In this document: positions 11,300 through 23,400 of the stretch, in pieces
Layout: each line of letters starts with the position of its first letter
Numbering within the stretch: position 1 is the stretch's first letter
From: Undaria pinnatifida
Lineage: Eukaryota; Sar; Phaeophyceae; Laminariales; Alariaceae
Reading direction: 5' to 3'
Length of the DNA: 64,000 nt
Assembly: GCA_012845835.1 (NCBI GenBank)
Contig: JABAKD010000013.1
Span: 2,160,415 to 2,224,414, forward strand
The notes under the pieces: model-generated
What the model was told of the DNA's origin: nothing
The model's input: only the letters and a program-made list of their open reading frames with translations
Database searches by the model: none
Made by a program: the position numbers and the translations under genes

Positions 11300-11973
11300 T
11301 GGCTCACGGGGAGATTGCTCTCGGTACCCGACGAGGGACCGTCAGGCGGAGAAGAAGATAAGAATATAGAATATATATTAAAGGACCCGAGTCCCGGAGG
11401 TCACTCTGAACATGCTCGCGAAGATAACGAAATAATGAACTGAGTAACAGCCGTAGAGTACTAGTACACTGCGCCAAAGGGGGCTCAACTCGAACATATC
11501 GAAGATTGGGACCGCCAATCATATCAATAGTTCTACTCTACCATCTCTGTAGTTCTATGCAGTCATACACATCATATATCACAATTGTGCGCAGGCATAA
11601 ACCAACACCCATGACATTACATTCCACATTGGAGGGGAGTGGGGGCCTCCCTCCCCGTTTTTTGTCTCTATCGTTTTCATCTACTTGTTCCGAAACGTCT
11701 AACAATTTAAAGACCATCTATGTCAGCCTTTTCGCAGTATTTATTTCAAGTTTTATAATATAAGAAACCGCTCTTCATACGTCACGATGGTATATCCGTA
11801 AGGGACTCGAACAGATTCCAAGGGGGGCATAAAAAAGCATACCCGGGTGAGTCGAAATCTACTAGGGGCCGACGTGTTCAGACAAGCCTACTGGCGTAAG
11901 TTATATATGATATATAAAGCATACGTCGAATGTACGGAACCACCGCTAAATAAACCAATCGGGATGATAAATA
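11300..11973. other. Intergenic stretch
   Basis: Unique DNA of fairly low GC. Short ORFs on both strands have no recognisable motif. Confidence 0.5.
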
Positions 11974-11976
11974 TTA

Positions 11977-12769
11977 GGCCATTTCTTATGCAGTCGGATT
12001 CCGCCAGTCGAATACGGCCCTTTTCGACTGGACTTTTTTCCGGCTGGATTCTTCTGGTCCTTCTTCTTATCGTCAGTCGAGTCGATTTTATAGTTTTGTG
12101 CGCTTCCTAGAGGCGGTTGGTGTGAGGGAGCACTGCTGTACAGCAGTCGAAATCGGTTGGCAGCCTGTGCTTCGCGCCTTCTCCACGAGCAACGGCTCGG
12201 CGAACCCTCGTCCCAGCAAGTTGGTGGCTTTGGGCTTAGCCGAAAGCCGCCAACCCTACGTTCGGGAAGCTGCACTTAGCCGAGAGCCGCCAAAGCTACA
12301 GCAGCCGCAGTCGTTGTTGGCAGCATGGGGTCGAGACCGCGCGCTGCTCCCGTTGTGTGATACACGCTGCTGGCGAGCAAAACTAGGAATGAATGCGCCA
12401 CGCTGACTTGCTGCGAGAAGCAACAGCTGGGATAGCCAAGCCAGCGTCAGCGTCTTGTGTGATACTGCAGTGTGGTACTTGGTATGGGTGTGTGGCCGTG
12501 TGGCCGTGTGGGTGTGTGTTTGGTGGTGGGATGAGCGATGCGATCGGTTCAAAAAACACGTGTAAAACGTTTTCGACTGAGTTTTTCGACTGGAGGATTC
12601 AGTCGAAAAAATCGAGTTGTTCGACTGGATCCGCCAGTCGGAATTCTCAGTCGAAAAAAGTCGAGTCGAAAATGCCCTTTTTCGACTGCGTAAGAAAACC
12701 CGATTTATTTGGGCTTCAGTCGAAAAAGGCTGTTTTCGACTGAAAAATCCGACTGCATAAGAAATGACC
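11977..12769. mobile_element. PIF/Harbinger-like MITE
   Basis: The 793-bp element has terminal inverted repeats of about 24 bp with one mismatch. They start GGCCATTTCTTATG on the left and GGTCATTTCTTATG on the right, read inward. A TTA trinucleotide flanks each end (11974-11976 and 12770-12772), matching the TWA target duplication of PIF/Harbinger. The 10-mer CAGTCGAAAA and its complement recur many times, mostly in the right 220 bp. Such subterminal motifs often bind transposase (inference). No transposase frame is visible, so it is non-autonomous. Confidence 0.75.
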
Positions 12770-12772
12770 TTA

Positions 12773-13293
12773 CGTGAGTTTATTTTGTACATGAATGTCG
12801 CATAGTACGGTCTCGTAGGTCACTGCAGTCTATGATGAGTCATTGTTTCTGACACTCTTGACTTGAGTTGAGTAGTAGGGACCTGAAAAAAAGCGATTGG
12901 AGAGAAAAGGGAAGGGTAACACGATGAACAATCCCGTCCCCTAAACAGCGCCTCTAGTCTTTCAGTAACTCCGTCCGGTATGCCACCAGCGAAGCCTGTT
13001 CCAACGACATTACCTATTATTTGGATATTTCCTCAGTTGAGACGGTGCTTGAAGGAGAGAGCAAGCATAGTTATATTGTTCGTGAATCTTCCGCCCACTC
13101 TGTCCTACGGTGCACTGTCTCGAAAGGGATACGTGGTCATTGGTCACATGACTTAGTAAGGTAAGCAAGACGTAAGAACGCCCCTCGCCCCCCAACCTGT
13201 TCCAACGCGGTGCCTTCCAACGCGCCTCCTCTCTGCGCCATCTAATAAACCAACGCCTCCCCTGTATCTTCCCGCGACGGCCGTTCGTTGCAG
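12773..13293. other. Stretch upstream of the EGF-like exon
   Basis: A plus-strand frame near 13000-13158 reads plausibly (ASIVILFVNLPPTLSYG, stop at 13158), but I could not join it in phase to the EGF-like exon. Nothing else is supported. Confidence 0.3.
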
Positions 13294-13433
13294 AGGGAGC
13301 CTGTAACCCCAGCCCTTGCAACGGAGGGACTTGTGCCGTGGACGACGGAGGGGGGTACATCTGCTCTTCTTGCCCCGACGATTTCGGGGGAATGCACTGC
13401 CAAATTGACACCTCAGGCGAGAACGTTGCCTAA
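13294..13433 (+). CDS. Terminal exon encoding an EGF-like domain
   Basis: After a pyrimidine-containing acceptor ending TTCGTTGCAG (13284-13293), an open frame runs to TAA at 13431-13433. It has six cysteines in EGF order: CNPSPC, then CNGGTC overlapping it, then CSSC, then PDDFGGMHC. The GG near the fourth to sixth Cys is typical. Spacing between Cys 4 and Cys 5 is two residues instead of the usual one. EGF modules are extracellular and disulfide-bonded, so the parent is probably secreted or membrane-bound. I could not find upstream exons, so the gene may be longer, truncated, or a stranded exon. Confidence 0.55.
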
Positions 13434-14812
13434 CGAATCGACGCATATGCTATATGGTAGCGGTGCACGTGCGTTCTTATCAGGATCCTAGCAGGAGGAG
13501 AGCAGCTCTTATTTTTTTGGCGATTTGGGCAACATGTAATGAGCTTCGAGGTCGATCACTCATACAAATTCCCACAGCATTGGAAGAAAAAAACCGATTG
13601 AACCCTGTAATTTGGAAACCTCCTCCTCCTGCTGTATGCGCGAAATCTGGCTTTCTCGTTGGTCCGTTTTCGGGCCAGCGTTCAAACCTGAATCACTCTT
13701 GTTAAGCGTTGCCAGAAAACGAAGAAGAAAACCGACGGGAACCTCACAAGGGCAGCATACACGTATTATACGCGTGCAGTACTGCACGTACGAAGTCTAC
13801 CTCCCTTCCATGCCTTCCTCGGGCAAAGCGTCGACGTAAGAATGAAGGGCATGTTGGCAAATAAAAAATGGGAAATGGTTTGGGGAAGAGTTATAGAGAG
13901 GATAACATTATAATACCGCCGTATGGGAAGGGGATTCGGTTTCCGTTTTTTTACGCCACATTGTCAGAGAGCACACGACGTAATATGAATGAATATGATG
14001 GTTTGCTGAGCTTTCGGACCCGCGTTCTTCTGCTGCCGACAAAAAGCTTGGCCGTTTCTAGATGGTGGAGATTATGTTTCCAGCGCAATCTTTGTATTTT
14101 CTTTCGCTGTGATGTGTGTTTGACACTTCGATACATATATATATATATATTTAATGTGTAATGTGTAGCATGTGATGAGGTTAAACGTCGGTCACTCACT
14201 AAAAAATTGCAATTCCCGTCATAGAGAAGAAAACGAGGGGAGCCACACAAGTAAAAATGCTGCTAATATTGTAAATACTGTCTAGTCATATGCTCGACAA
14301 CTAGTTCCCCCGTTGACAGTGTGTGCGTTTTCGGACTCGTTCTTCTTCCACTGACAGATCTTGACCGTTTCTACATCGAGCTTGACTACATCGGAGAATG
14401 GACGACGGCGGAGAAGAACCTGGTCCGGGGTCAAGCTGATAGGTCAGTGTTCCAACGGACGCATGCATGCTACGCTATAGTGCTGCACTTAGCAGTATCG
14501 TTTACGAGGGACTTCGCGTGGGGAGTTCCACACCACCGCCCAAAAAGCGTTTATTGAGCTGCAGTCCAACTAACGGCCTCATGGCCTAGGCATGCACAGT
14601 GAATGATGGTACTGTTGTTGCACACAACCCATTTAATACAGAACAATAGCATTCCAACGATGTGGAGTGGTACAAAATCGGCCATTCAGCAGCGCGTGGT
14701 CCGTGCCCCCAGGTTGATAGTAGGGCAGTCTCACTCCAACACTCGGAATTACCAAGACAGCGCGGTATCCTAGCTCGGAAGCAGGAATTGGGCCGTTTTC
14801 TCGACGGGGCTG
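13434..14812. other. Intergenic stretch with a short diverged duplication
   Basis: About 14005-14065 and 14325-14380 share a diverged segment (TTTCGGAC and GACCGTTTCTA motifs). A plus frame at 14321-14557 contains DRFYIELDYIGEW and may be an exon remnant, without further support. An AT microsatellite lies at 14132-14152. Confidence 0.35.
13773..13788. repeat. Perfect 16-bp palindrome
   Basis: CGTGCAGTACTGCACG is fully self-complementary. No function can be assigned. Confidence 0.8.
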
Positions 14813-15133
14813 ATGACGCGCGCTACGTTAGAGGCGCACCAAATCTCTGTCTGAGTTTCCCCATTTTGGGAGCTTGAGACCTCTCCCAAAAACTGATTTG
14901 GAGAAAAATGAAACTGCTGCCGGATGAGAAATCCCATAGCATAGGTACACGACCAGAATCTTCGTGCTGTTTTGGTCCTGCGATAAGAATCCGCACAATG
15001 AAATGATTAGCTGTACAGCACAAATCGTGCTAAAACCAATGCCATATTTCTGACGATTTGGGGTGAAGAAGCCCCGTCACTCAGAAAACAGTTTAGACGA
15101 AAAGTACTTCCTCTATCGTAGCACGCGTCTCAA
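14813..15133. mobile_element. MITE family G, copy 1
   Basis: The ends are inverted copies of a 20-bp motif around ACGCGTGCTACGATAGAGG (left copy with two mismatches). The interior is homologous to 18956-19226, with shared blocks TTTGGGAGCTT and TTTCTGACGATTT. No coding capacity. Target duplication not determined. Confidence 0.55.
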
Positions 15134-16975
15134 GGGCGCTTCAGGGATAGAGTACAAGGGTGTTTCGATAGAGGACATAATTTTATGTGGCTGTACTCCT
15201 TTCTGGCCGACGGAGCTCGATTGAGCATGTCAATCACTATAACAGTAAAATTCCGGTTCGACTAATGAGGTGACTAACGATGGACTAAACTACAGTAACT
15301 AAACTACTGAAACTAAAAGCAACTCAATCACCTTCAAGACTGCCGGGGTGGTATAGAGCGTCACAGTTAGGATTAGGGGGAGTAAATCGTGTGACCACTG
15401 GTAAAGTTTACTCAAGTTTGCCTAGCCAAACTAAGCCGTGAAACACCCACTTGCGCCAATACTACTAAACACAGGAACTCGCGAACCAAATCTCAATTAG
15501 CCCAATGACTGGACTTAACAACGGGGGACTTCTAACTAAATAAAACACCTTTGACTGATTCTACGATAGTTCCCCCAAAAACCAGCGACTCTCTTTGACG
15601 AACGTTTCATGACTGCTCGACACGAGGGAGTATGATATGAACAATATATCACGGCTGACGTCTTTGAGATATATATTTTTTTAATATCCGAGCCGCTGGA
15701 GTCGGCCCCACGAGGTAGCCCAAGTGAACCAGATATTTTAATGGAGAGCAATGGTCACCAAAGTGCCTTCCGTTGCCGCTATTCGACACTTATGGGTATC
15801 GATCTGTTTGCGTATTTCTAAATAACACCCTATGGAATGTTTGAAGTTGCAGAGGCCTACCAGTAAGGGAATTGATCCAGGATTGTGATATTGTTCTTAT
15901 TTGATTACAGATTACATATAACTAAGACATTGCCGTAAAATAATATCACTATTACAATATATCTGTAGACCCATTCCTACCATTGCCAAAAACTATCTTA
16001 AAAAACCGTCTAAAATTGACGATTGATGTGATTTGCAAAGCATAAAATTGGTATTAAACCTATGCTTGAAATTGAAACTGACCTAATCAGAATAATTTTA
16101 TGAAATGTACATGATGTTGACTGTTTTGTCATCATCGTTATAGTAGTCCTGATTTCAATGTTGTTGGTATGGTTGTGATTGTCGCTGCCTTTGTTGCGGT
16201 TGGTGATGTTTTTGTACCTATTGCTATTGTTATTGTTGTTATTGCTAATAGTTATAATTGCTGTTATTGCTGTGGTTTGTTGTTACTGTGGTTACATCTG
16301 TTGATGATGTTATGGTTGTTATTGTTATTTAGAAAAATGTAGATTTATCAAAGGTAAACGGATTAGTGAAGCTTATTAAAATATATAAGATTAAACCACT
16401 GTTAAAATACGGGAGGTTAAATGCATCCACTATCCACCGATGGAATATATCATACATCAAACCCCTAACAACTATCTCCTATTTGTAGCGCATAAGTTAC
16501 AAAAAAAAATAGTAACAACATAGTACAATCAAGGAAGGTATTATCCACCAATATTTCTCAGGATATTAGAGCACTATACCTGAATTGACTGTGAGGGGGA
16601 ATATTGCAAACCCGAATGTCCCTCACCATTTGGCGAGGAGCTACGAAAAAATGCATTCCCAACATTTAAGACAAAACTCTGAATCATTTATTTCTCAACA
16701 AAACCAACCTCTAGATTGTTAAATGCATGTACTTACCAACACAACCAACCTCACACTTGCGAGATTCAATAATAAGTAACAACATTATGACTGGTGTCCC
16801 AAATTTTCTGTCTTACTCTCTAGAACGTACCCATGAAATATGTCCGTGAAACGGATGAACTCATACTTTTTGTAGTTTTGTTTCGTACATAGGTACTTCA
16901 ATCAAGATAATGGAAAAACAACTACACAAAAAATAGCAATGCACTCGTACATTGAGTCGGTATTGGTTGCTTGCT

Positions 16976-17110
16976 TCAACCTTTCTTTGTTGTGTGCGGA
17001 ATAAAGGCTTTGAGCTCAGCCTTTTGTGCTACAGTGCCGTCCGGTAGTGTCTGAGGGGAACCAGGGAACCTTAGCGACATGTTCAAGTGCATTGCTAAGC
17101 TGTTCACGTG
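16976..17110 (-). CDS. Possible terminal exon, unrecognised product
   Basis: On the minus strand a good acceptor (TTTCAATTTTTCAG) precedes an open frame ending in TGA at 16978-16976. It contains NSLAMHLNMSLRFPG and LPDGTVAQKAELKAF. The composition is protein-like in otherwise AT-rich DNA. I do not recognise the family and found no upstream exon. Confidence 0.3.
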   Translation of the reverse strand, partial: HVNSLAMHLNMSLRFPGSPQTLPDGTVAQKAELKAFIPHTTKKG

Positions 17111-17664
17111 CTGAAAAATTGAAAGACTTCCTTCATCTGCGGCCAACATACAGGTGAACATTTGGTGATGAAGGACTTTAATATACGAATTAATAGAACT
17201 GAAAAGAAGTGCGGTCCAAGAAAAACGAGAATGACATGTATGTCATGGATGGGTCATATTGGAGCGACTGACAACAAGTCAGGAAGGACGGGACGGACTG
17301 GATATACACTGCTGCCGTGCACTGCCTATACAAGGGGAGTACCATGAGTATACAACATGCTGTTGATGCTCACTGGTCATGGTCACAACTCGTCGGCTCG
17401 CATGTCACGCTCACAGCTCGTTGATTTTCCATGATGAGTACGAAGTGTACTTTCAAATTCATCGACTCTCCACATGGCATGACTCAGTAACATAGTGCAA
17501 ATAGCCAGTATAATTAACAGGTGATGAAATATATTCCCCATGCGAGGAAACAATTTTTGCATGATGGCGTGCCTGAGTGATATAAATGGTATCATATAAA
17601 GATTAGTATTTAGTGCGATCAACTACTGTTGTAAACAAAAATCCTTCATATATGTTAGGGTGAC

Positions 17665-17790
17665 AGGGTATCAATTTAGAACCGTGGGTTCGATCAATTT
17701 AGAACCGTGGGTTCGAGGCTCACCGACTCCCGTTTTTGTGTTTTTGTTTTTTAATTTAGAAAAAAACCGTGGGTTCGAGGCTCACCGGCT
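17665..17790. repeat. Short tandem duplication with ACCGTGGGTTCGA motif
   Basis: A TTTAGAACCGTGGGTTCGA segment occurs twice in tandem and again near 17765, followed by GAGGCTCACCG and T-rich tracts. GGGTTCGA resembles a tRNA T-arm, but no tRNA fold is visible. Confidence 0.5.
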
Positions 17791-17989
17791 CCCGATTTTC
17801 TCGTTTGTTTTTTGTTTGTTTGTTTTATTTTCTTAGGGTGAGACTTTGACATGTAACATGTTATGGTGACAGTGTTTGTTTGTTTGTTTGTTTTTGTTTG
17901 TTTGTTTGTTGGTCGGTTTTTGTTATATTTCGTTTTGTCTTTTCAGGGTGGAACTTTTACATGATACCTATTAGATCACCACTACTGTC

Positions 17990-18850
17990 TTCATACTCCC
18001 GATGTATACCAAAACCTGCCACTATCGTCCAAACAGACCAAATAATAAGACCACCTCTCAGGTAGAGAAAACTTACTTACGCACTTACACAAGTACCAAC
18101 AACCCTGACCAAGCCATCCATCCGCAAACCATCCACCACACATGTGGTAGAGCAATATTATAGTGGAAACCACAGAAAAACATTTATAACTTCCAAATTC
18201 CCCATCTAAAGTAAAAATGCCAACACCAATCATTGTAGTGGAGCAAAACATTTTTGTATAAAAGAATAGAACCCCTCCCATTGAGAAAATTTTACCCACA
18301 TAGTATATTACAAGTAAGTGTTGTACCAACAAGCAGCTTCAAAATATGAGCACTGACCCGAAATTCGTCGAACTCACACCTGACGTCCTGAAAACATTTT
18401 TATAAAATGTTAGAGTAACAGCGTATCAATTTTGAACCGTAGATTTGTGTCCCACAGAGATTTTTTGGGGAGTAGCCGACTTTCATCCTCGAATGCTGTG
18501 TTAATATTAACATATTAGATAACTAATAATACTCCGTGTTCGTACTCCTCCCGGGGGGAGAAAAAACAAATAAACCACCTACCATACATACGATAGAGCA
18601 GTAAAATAGTGGAAACTACAGTAACAAATTTAAAAAAATATATATGATGTTAGATATAGTTCAAAATTCCCACCTAACCTGAAGTAAAAATACCAACACT
18701 TACCATTAGTCTATATATAGGACCCCTCCCAATGAAAAATCACCCATATAGTATATCACAAGCGCCAACAACGCAGCTTGCAAAGATGAGTATTGACCTG
18801 AAGTTCGTCGAACTCACGGCTGACGTCCTTAAGATATTTAAAAACGAATG
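17990..18850. repeat. Two diverged copies of a 350-400 bp unit
   Basis: 18120-18400 and 18580-18850 share ordered blocks (TAGAGCA, TAGTGGAAAC, AAGTAAAAATNCCAACAC, CCCCTCCCA, CATAGTATAT). Both end in a minus-strand family D core with GCAAAGATGAG and TCGTCGAACTCAC. Non-coding. Confidence 0.65.
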
Positions 18851-18955
18851 TAATCTCCATACGTACAGATAGTATTCTTGTTAACCTTTTGCAAGCGGTC
18901 AAACAGACAGATACGCCACAAATACCTCAACATGGTCCTAGAACAATCTTACTTA

Positions 18956-19226
18956 GACGCGTGCTACGATAGAGGGTGCACCACTTTTTGCTGAGATTCC
19001 TCAATTTGGGAGCTTAAGACCCCCCTCAATCAAGGATTTGGAGACAAGAAAAAGAAAACTGCTACTGGATAAAAAATGCCATGGCCTAGGCACACAAAGA
19101 GAATCATGAAATAAAAAAATGTTGTATTTCCGACGATTTAAGGGTTAAGGAGTGCCGTCATTCACAAAACATTTCATACCAAAAATGATATTACTATCAA
19201 TACCTCTGTCTTAGCATACGTCCCAT
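18956..19226. mobile_element. MITE family G, copy 2
   Basis: The left end carries GACGCGTGCTACGATAGAGG and the right end a decayed inverted copy near 19203-19226. It is homologous to 14813-15133 in the same orientation. Together the two copies bracket the AT-rich block. Confidence 0.5.
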
Positions 19227-19351
19227 AAAACTCCTAAAAACACTGTCATACTAAGACCGATAGTTTCACGCTCAAGGAGAGGCCAACCGATCCGAAGGTC
19301 AGAAACGTACGGCCCATGGCACATGCCACCCCTACGGTCGTCGACGCCATT

Positions 19352-19722
19352 TGTTAAGGAATTAGTAGGGTATTAGTCCGTTTGACCACTTGCAAAAGGT
19401 TAACCAATAGCTTACCCAAACTAAGCCTTATAACACTCTCCCCCCCTGAAACGGCGGGATAGCAGGTCGGCCGGATATACGGCGGACCTCTGTCAATATC
19501 CAAGCCGTTTCATTTCCTGGGGATACCGGGGAGAGTATTTTTCAAGTTCGCCATGGGGAAATCTGAAAAAGTTTATTGTGGTGGATGTGGGGATCGAACC
19601 CACGACCCAAAAACCCATGGTCTGTCGACGACGCCATTTGTTAAGGAATTAGTGGGGTATTAGTCCGTTTGACCACTTGCAAAAGGTTAACCAATAGCTT
19701 ACCCAAACTAAGCCTTATAACA
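19352..19722 (-). mobile_element. TRIM-1 miniature LTR element, copy a
   Basis: Two 84-bp LTRs (19352-19435 and 19639-19722) begin TGTTA and end TAACA. On the minus strand the internal part starts with the primer-binding site TGGCGTCGTCGACAG. It ends in a polypurine tract (GGGGGGAGAG) before the second LTR. The interior is 203 bp with no coding capacity. A second PBS-like stretch lies just outside at 19337-19351, so an extra internal fragment follows the 3' LTR. The element sits upstream of the metallopeptidase exons. Confidence 0.8.
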
Positions 19723-19925
19723 ATGACTCATCTCTCCCAGCTCGCGTCTATTAGTTGAAGTGCACACCAATTTTGGATTGCAGCAAGCGTCGCAAGCAAC
19801 ACTACATTGCGCTCTATCCAATCTTCTCAGCCAACGCGTGCGTGTATCAGACGGGTGCAGGTGCTTACCGATGTTCTCTTGGTGGTTGCGTCGGACCGAC
19901 GCTCTTGCTGTCTTCTTCTACCCAA

Positions 19926-20050
19926 GGTGTGGGGAAAATTAATCGCGCACGTCCCCAGGCGGAGGTGGACCGAGAACGACCCCCCGCTGGCCGCGTCTTT
20001 GCCTGTGGCGCCATCCTCGAACAGACCTCAACGGGGTTAGGAATACGCCT
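19926..20050 (+). pseudogene. Decayed copy of the metallopeptidase catalytic exon
   Basis: This stretch aligns with the start of the functional exon at 20186, sharing CACGTCCC, ACC(A/G)GAACGACCC and CGGGGT(T/C)(A/G)GGAA blocks, but carries a stop and frame changes. It shows local exon duplication followed by decay. Confidence 0.6.
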
Positions 20051-20185
20051 CCATTATTATAGGATTTCCCAAATATATTCTCAGCCGTCGATCATACGTC
20101 CGAGAAAGCACTGTTTTACTGATGATGATGATTCTTATCGCTGTTGCACTCGGCGCCACACAATGCTTTTCATCGTGTGCTACAG

Positions 20186-20449
20186 GTGGGAAGATGTGAT
20201 CACCCACGTCCCATGCGGAGGGACCAGGAACGACCCTGCCGGGCGCCTGCTTATCTCTGCCACGCAAACAGCCATCGACGGGGTCGGGAACACGCTCGGC
20301 TCTGCCGGCCCCTCATATGTTTGGATCGATTGCCCCGGAGTGACCATTGAAGGGGAAATGGATTTTGACGTCGACGACCTCGCTCTGATGGATAAAGTGG
20401 AACTGGAGTTCCTGTACCTGCACGAGATAGGACACGTCATCGGATTCGG
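20186..20449 (+). CDS. M8 metallopeptidase exon with the HExxH zinc site
   Basis: Acceptor GTGCTACAG, donor GTCAGT at 20450. It starts after two bases of a split codon and ends with two. It contains WEDVITHVPCGG near the start and FLYLHEIGHVIGFG at the end. About 130 bp downstream (20575-20620) a partial copy of its 3' end recurs, with CACGAGATAGGAC. Confidence 0.75.
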
Positions 20450-23400
20450 GTCAGTCATGCTAATAATAAACGTTCACATTAATATGTCTACGATATCGAA
20501 AGCCGATATATCCAAACCCGGCGTCGCCTTCGTCGCAGCAGTTTCACAGCAGTAAAATGGGAATAAAAAGGCCTCTCGCCTGATCTGTACCAGCACGAGA
20601 TAGGACAATTCGGGTCAATCATAGTATTTCGTACTTCGTATGATGATATATCGAAAGCGGACCACACTGTCGACACCACACAGAGGTTTTGCTGATCACA
20701 GCCGCGTTACGCAGTAGATGTAGAGATAATACGGGCAGAGTTATCGTGTTGCTTCATAATCGCCCTCCGGTCTAGTTTTTGTTGGCATTTAGATGTCTTG
20801 TCAGTCCCACCTTCTACGTCGACAGATTGGTCGCGGCAGTTACACGGAGAAGAAGTGTACAAATATAGTCTATAGGATAAAACGACAGGCGTCTCCTCGT
20901 CGTTTTCTCTGAACCTGCAAGCGAGATCAGACCCACATTTCTACCCACTGAATTTCCCCTTCAGAGTGTCCTTGAAAACCCGGAAGTGTCGCGAGATGAA
21001 TAGGAGAAACACAGCTAGCTGCGCTTGAAAAATAAAGGAGAAACGATCAGCCACTAGCCACTGCTCAAGGAACGGGGCAACTAACGGCGACCAGTCCAAA
21101 AGAGCTTTTTAGTTCATAACACTGTATAGTTTAAAACCTCTTGCTTCGCCCTAACTAACAGGACCAACTATTATGTAGGCGAAATAAATGCTAAATCACC
21201 ACAATATACACGTTTTTGCGTACGGACTTTTTCCTGCTCCCCATCTACTCAATCAAGGAGTAACTGGGAAGAATGCAATAGCTGCTACGACGACAGAGAC
21301 CCAGAGTGGACCTGCACAGCGGCCCAGAAAGTGTACAGCGACATGTTGGGCATTTCCCCACCTGCAACGGCGGACATCGTCGAGCTACGTGGCGGTGCCG
21401 GTAAGCTGGTGGCATATAAGGGTCATTCTTATTATAAAAATCAGCATACACTCCATCCAGCTGTGAGATCGAAGATTTCGTCGAAACCCATCTTTGCAAG
21501 CTGTGCGTGATACTGTGATCGCACGCATTGCCGGGTGTGTGTCGTCTCGAAGCCTACTTTCTCCATTTTTTCTCATTTTTTCGAATATTTCTGACTTTCT
21601 TTTCCAACTTCGGTGGTGCTCTGTCCTTCATAAAACTATAAGATTTTATCAAAACGCAAAGCTTGGAAAGCTTAATATCCCATTTGTAACCCTCATTACA
21701 CACAGCACATTTATTTGGAAGTTGCTGCCAATTATAGCGTTCAGAGGGTTTGCTCCATAATTGCTCTGCGCACGAATCCTTCTACTACAGTGACACCTCT
21801 AGTATTGATCAGAGATAATGCTTGATGTAGCGGTTGCGGTCTTCGTGTCGACTCATTGGGTAAAAAATCCATGGAGTCGCAAGGACTACTATCATCCTAG
21901 GACACTTGAACAAACGTACACGGGCTTGTCCGCTGGGCGGAGAACGTGGCGGGGCTGCGCCCCGCCCCGCTCCTCGCAACCGTCGTTGACCATTGAAAGC
22001 GACGAGGAAAGAGTCCAGAGGAGTACGCGGTACGACTACAGTAATGCCTCGAACTACCGCCGTGCTCAGACTGTTATAGTTTTAGTGCTTCTTTCGATGG
22101 CGGTTGGCGGGCGTGGATGTATGTTTTCAGTGTTTTTTTGCACAACTTAACCTGATATACCGGTACAAAAAATGAAAGTCAAACCAAGGGTCCATCCATT
22201 TGGTCTCGTACAAGTAACCTTTCAACCGTGACGCGACCAATACCTGTGTGGATTTAATGAGCCAGATGCAGCAAGCATGGAACTGACGTGAGAGTCTTTT
22301 GCAACTCGGAGAAGCTTCGTACAGAGCAAAACTCTGTAAGTCAGGTGAAATATGGAATAATAATAGATGGTTGATGAGCTACAGAGCCAATTCGCATTAT
22401 ACTTGCTTGGTCTAAGATATGGTAGAGGATGGCTTAACGTTAAGAACCAGGTGATTCTTTATATTGTTATTTCAAGAATTGCGTTACAGAACCCATATAC
22501 TACTAAGTATAAAGTCGTTGGGGAACTAGTTTATTTTGCGATTGTAACGTTTCAATTTATTCGACAAAGCTTGCTTCGATCAAGAAGGGCCCTTCGAGCA
22601 GAAAGTAAGCAGCCTTCTTGGTTGGTGTGCATCGCCTGTCTTTCAACAGGGGCTCCGTCAGCTGGTTCGAGAACGTCGCGCTTCGGGCTCAGACTCACCT
22701 AAGGAATACACAGAGAAGATATCGTTTTTTTGTGGGTGGCTCATCTCACTTGACTTGATTATCGCCGATCGCGAACCGTTCCCGCCCTGTTCGCGAACCG
22801 TTCGTGAAACAGGACCGGAAGCACGTCATCCCTGATATATTGTCGTGGGCCGTGATTGATTTAAGTCCGCGCTTCTGCGTGCGGCGATGCTTGCACACGA
22901 GCAACTACGAGGAGGATCGAACGCTCTTTACAACCTTAAACGAGCACAACGATGCCGCGGGGAACGTATCGGTTTCTCATTGACTGCCTCTTGCCCTCCA
23001 GGAGGGTTATATTCCTGACATCAAAACCGTTGTTCTGCGCAACAAACTCTTCCCATACAGGCACGAGGTGTGGCCATTGGTCCGAGAAAACGTTCGTCGA
23101 CGAGGTCATGACGGGCTACTCTGAGGAGGTGAGGGGTTTCTTAGGGAGCTACTGTTTGCGCTGCCGTGCCTGGCACTTTGCAATATCACTCACTGATGTT
23201 TCAATGCGAGGCCATGCACGTTGCAACACCGCAATCGTTTTCACTGCCGCCATAGAATGCAGGTTGCTAAATATGTATGATATATATAACACCACTAATA
23301 ATGCTGCTCTGCTACAGACTGCCGCCATATATTGCACATCAAGATATGTCCACAATCATAGCAGCAGAGTGAATGTCGCAACATCAAATGCGCCGTTCGC

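Larger units (their letters stand above)
15134..17974. other. AT-rich block without clear genes
   Basis: Base composition drops clearly from the C/G-rich flanks to AT-rich DNA over about 15.2-18.9 kb. It holds a GTT/GTTATT-rich imperfect microsatellite (16160-16335) and T/A homopolymers. The only coding candidate is the minus-strand exon at 16976-17110. Confidence 0.5.

Noticed and set aside
22880-23060. Extra metallopeptidase exon upstream of 23061
   Set aside because: Two frames look protein-like, but exon 21258-21400 joins 23061-23128 in phase without it and no acceptor/donor pair fits.
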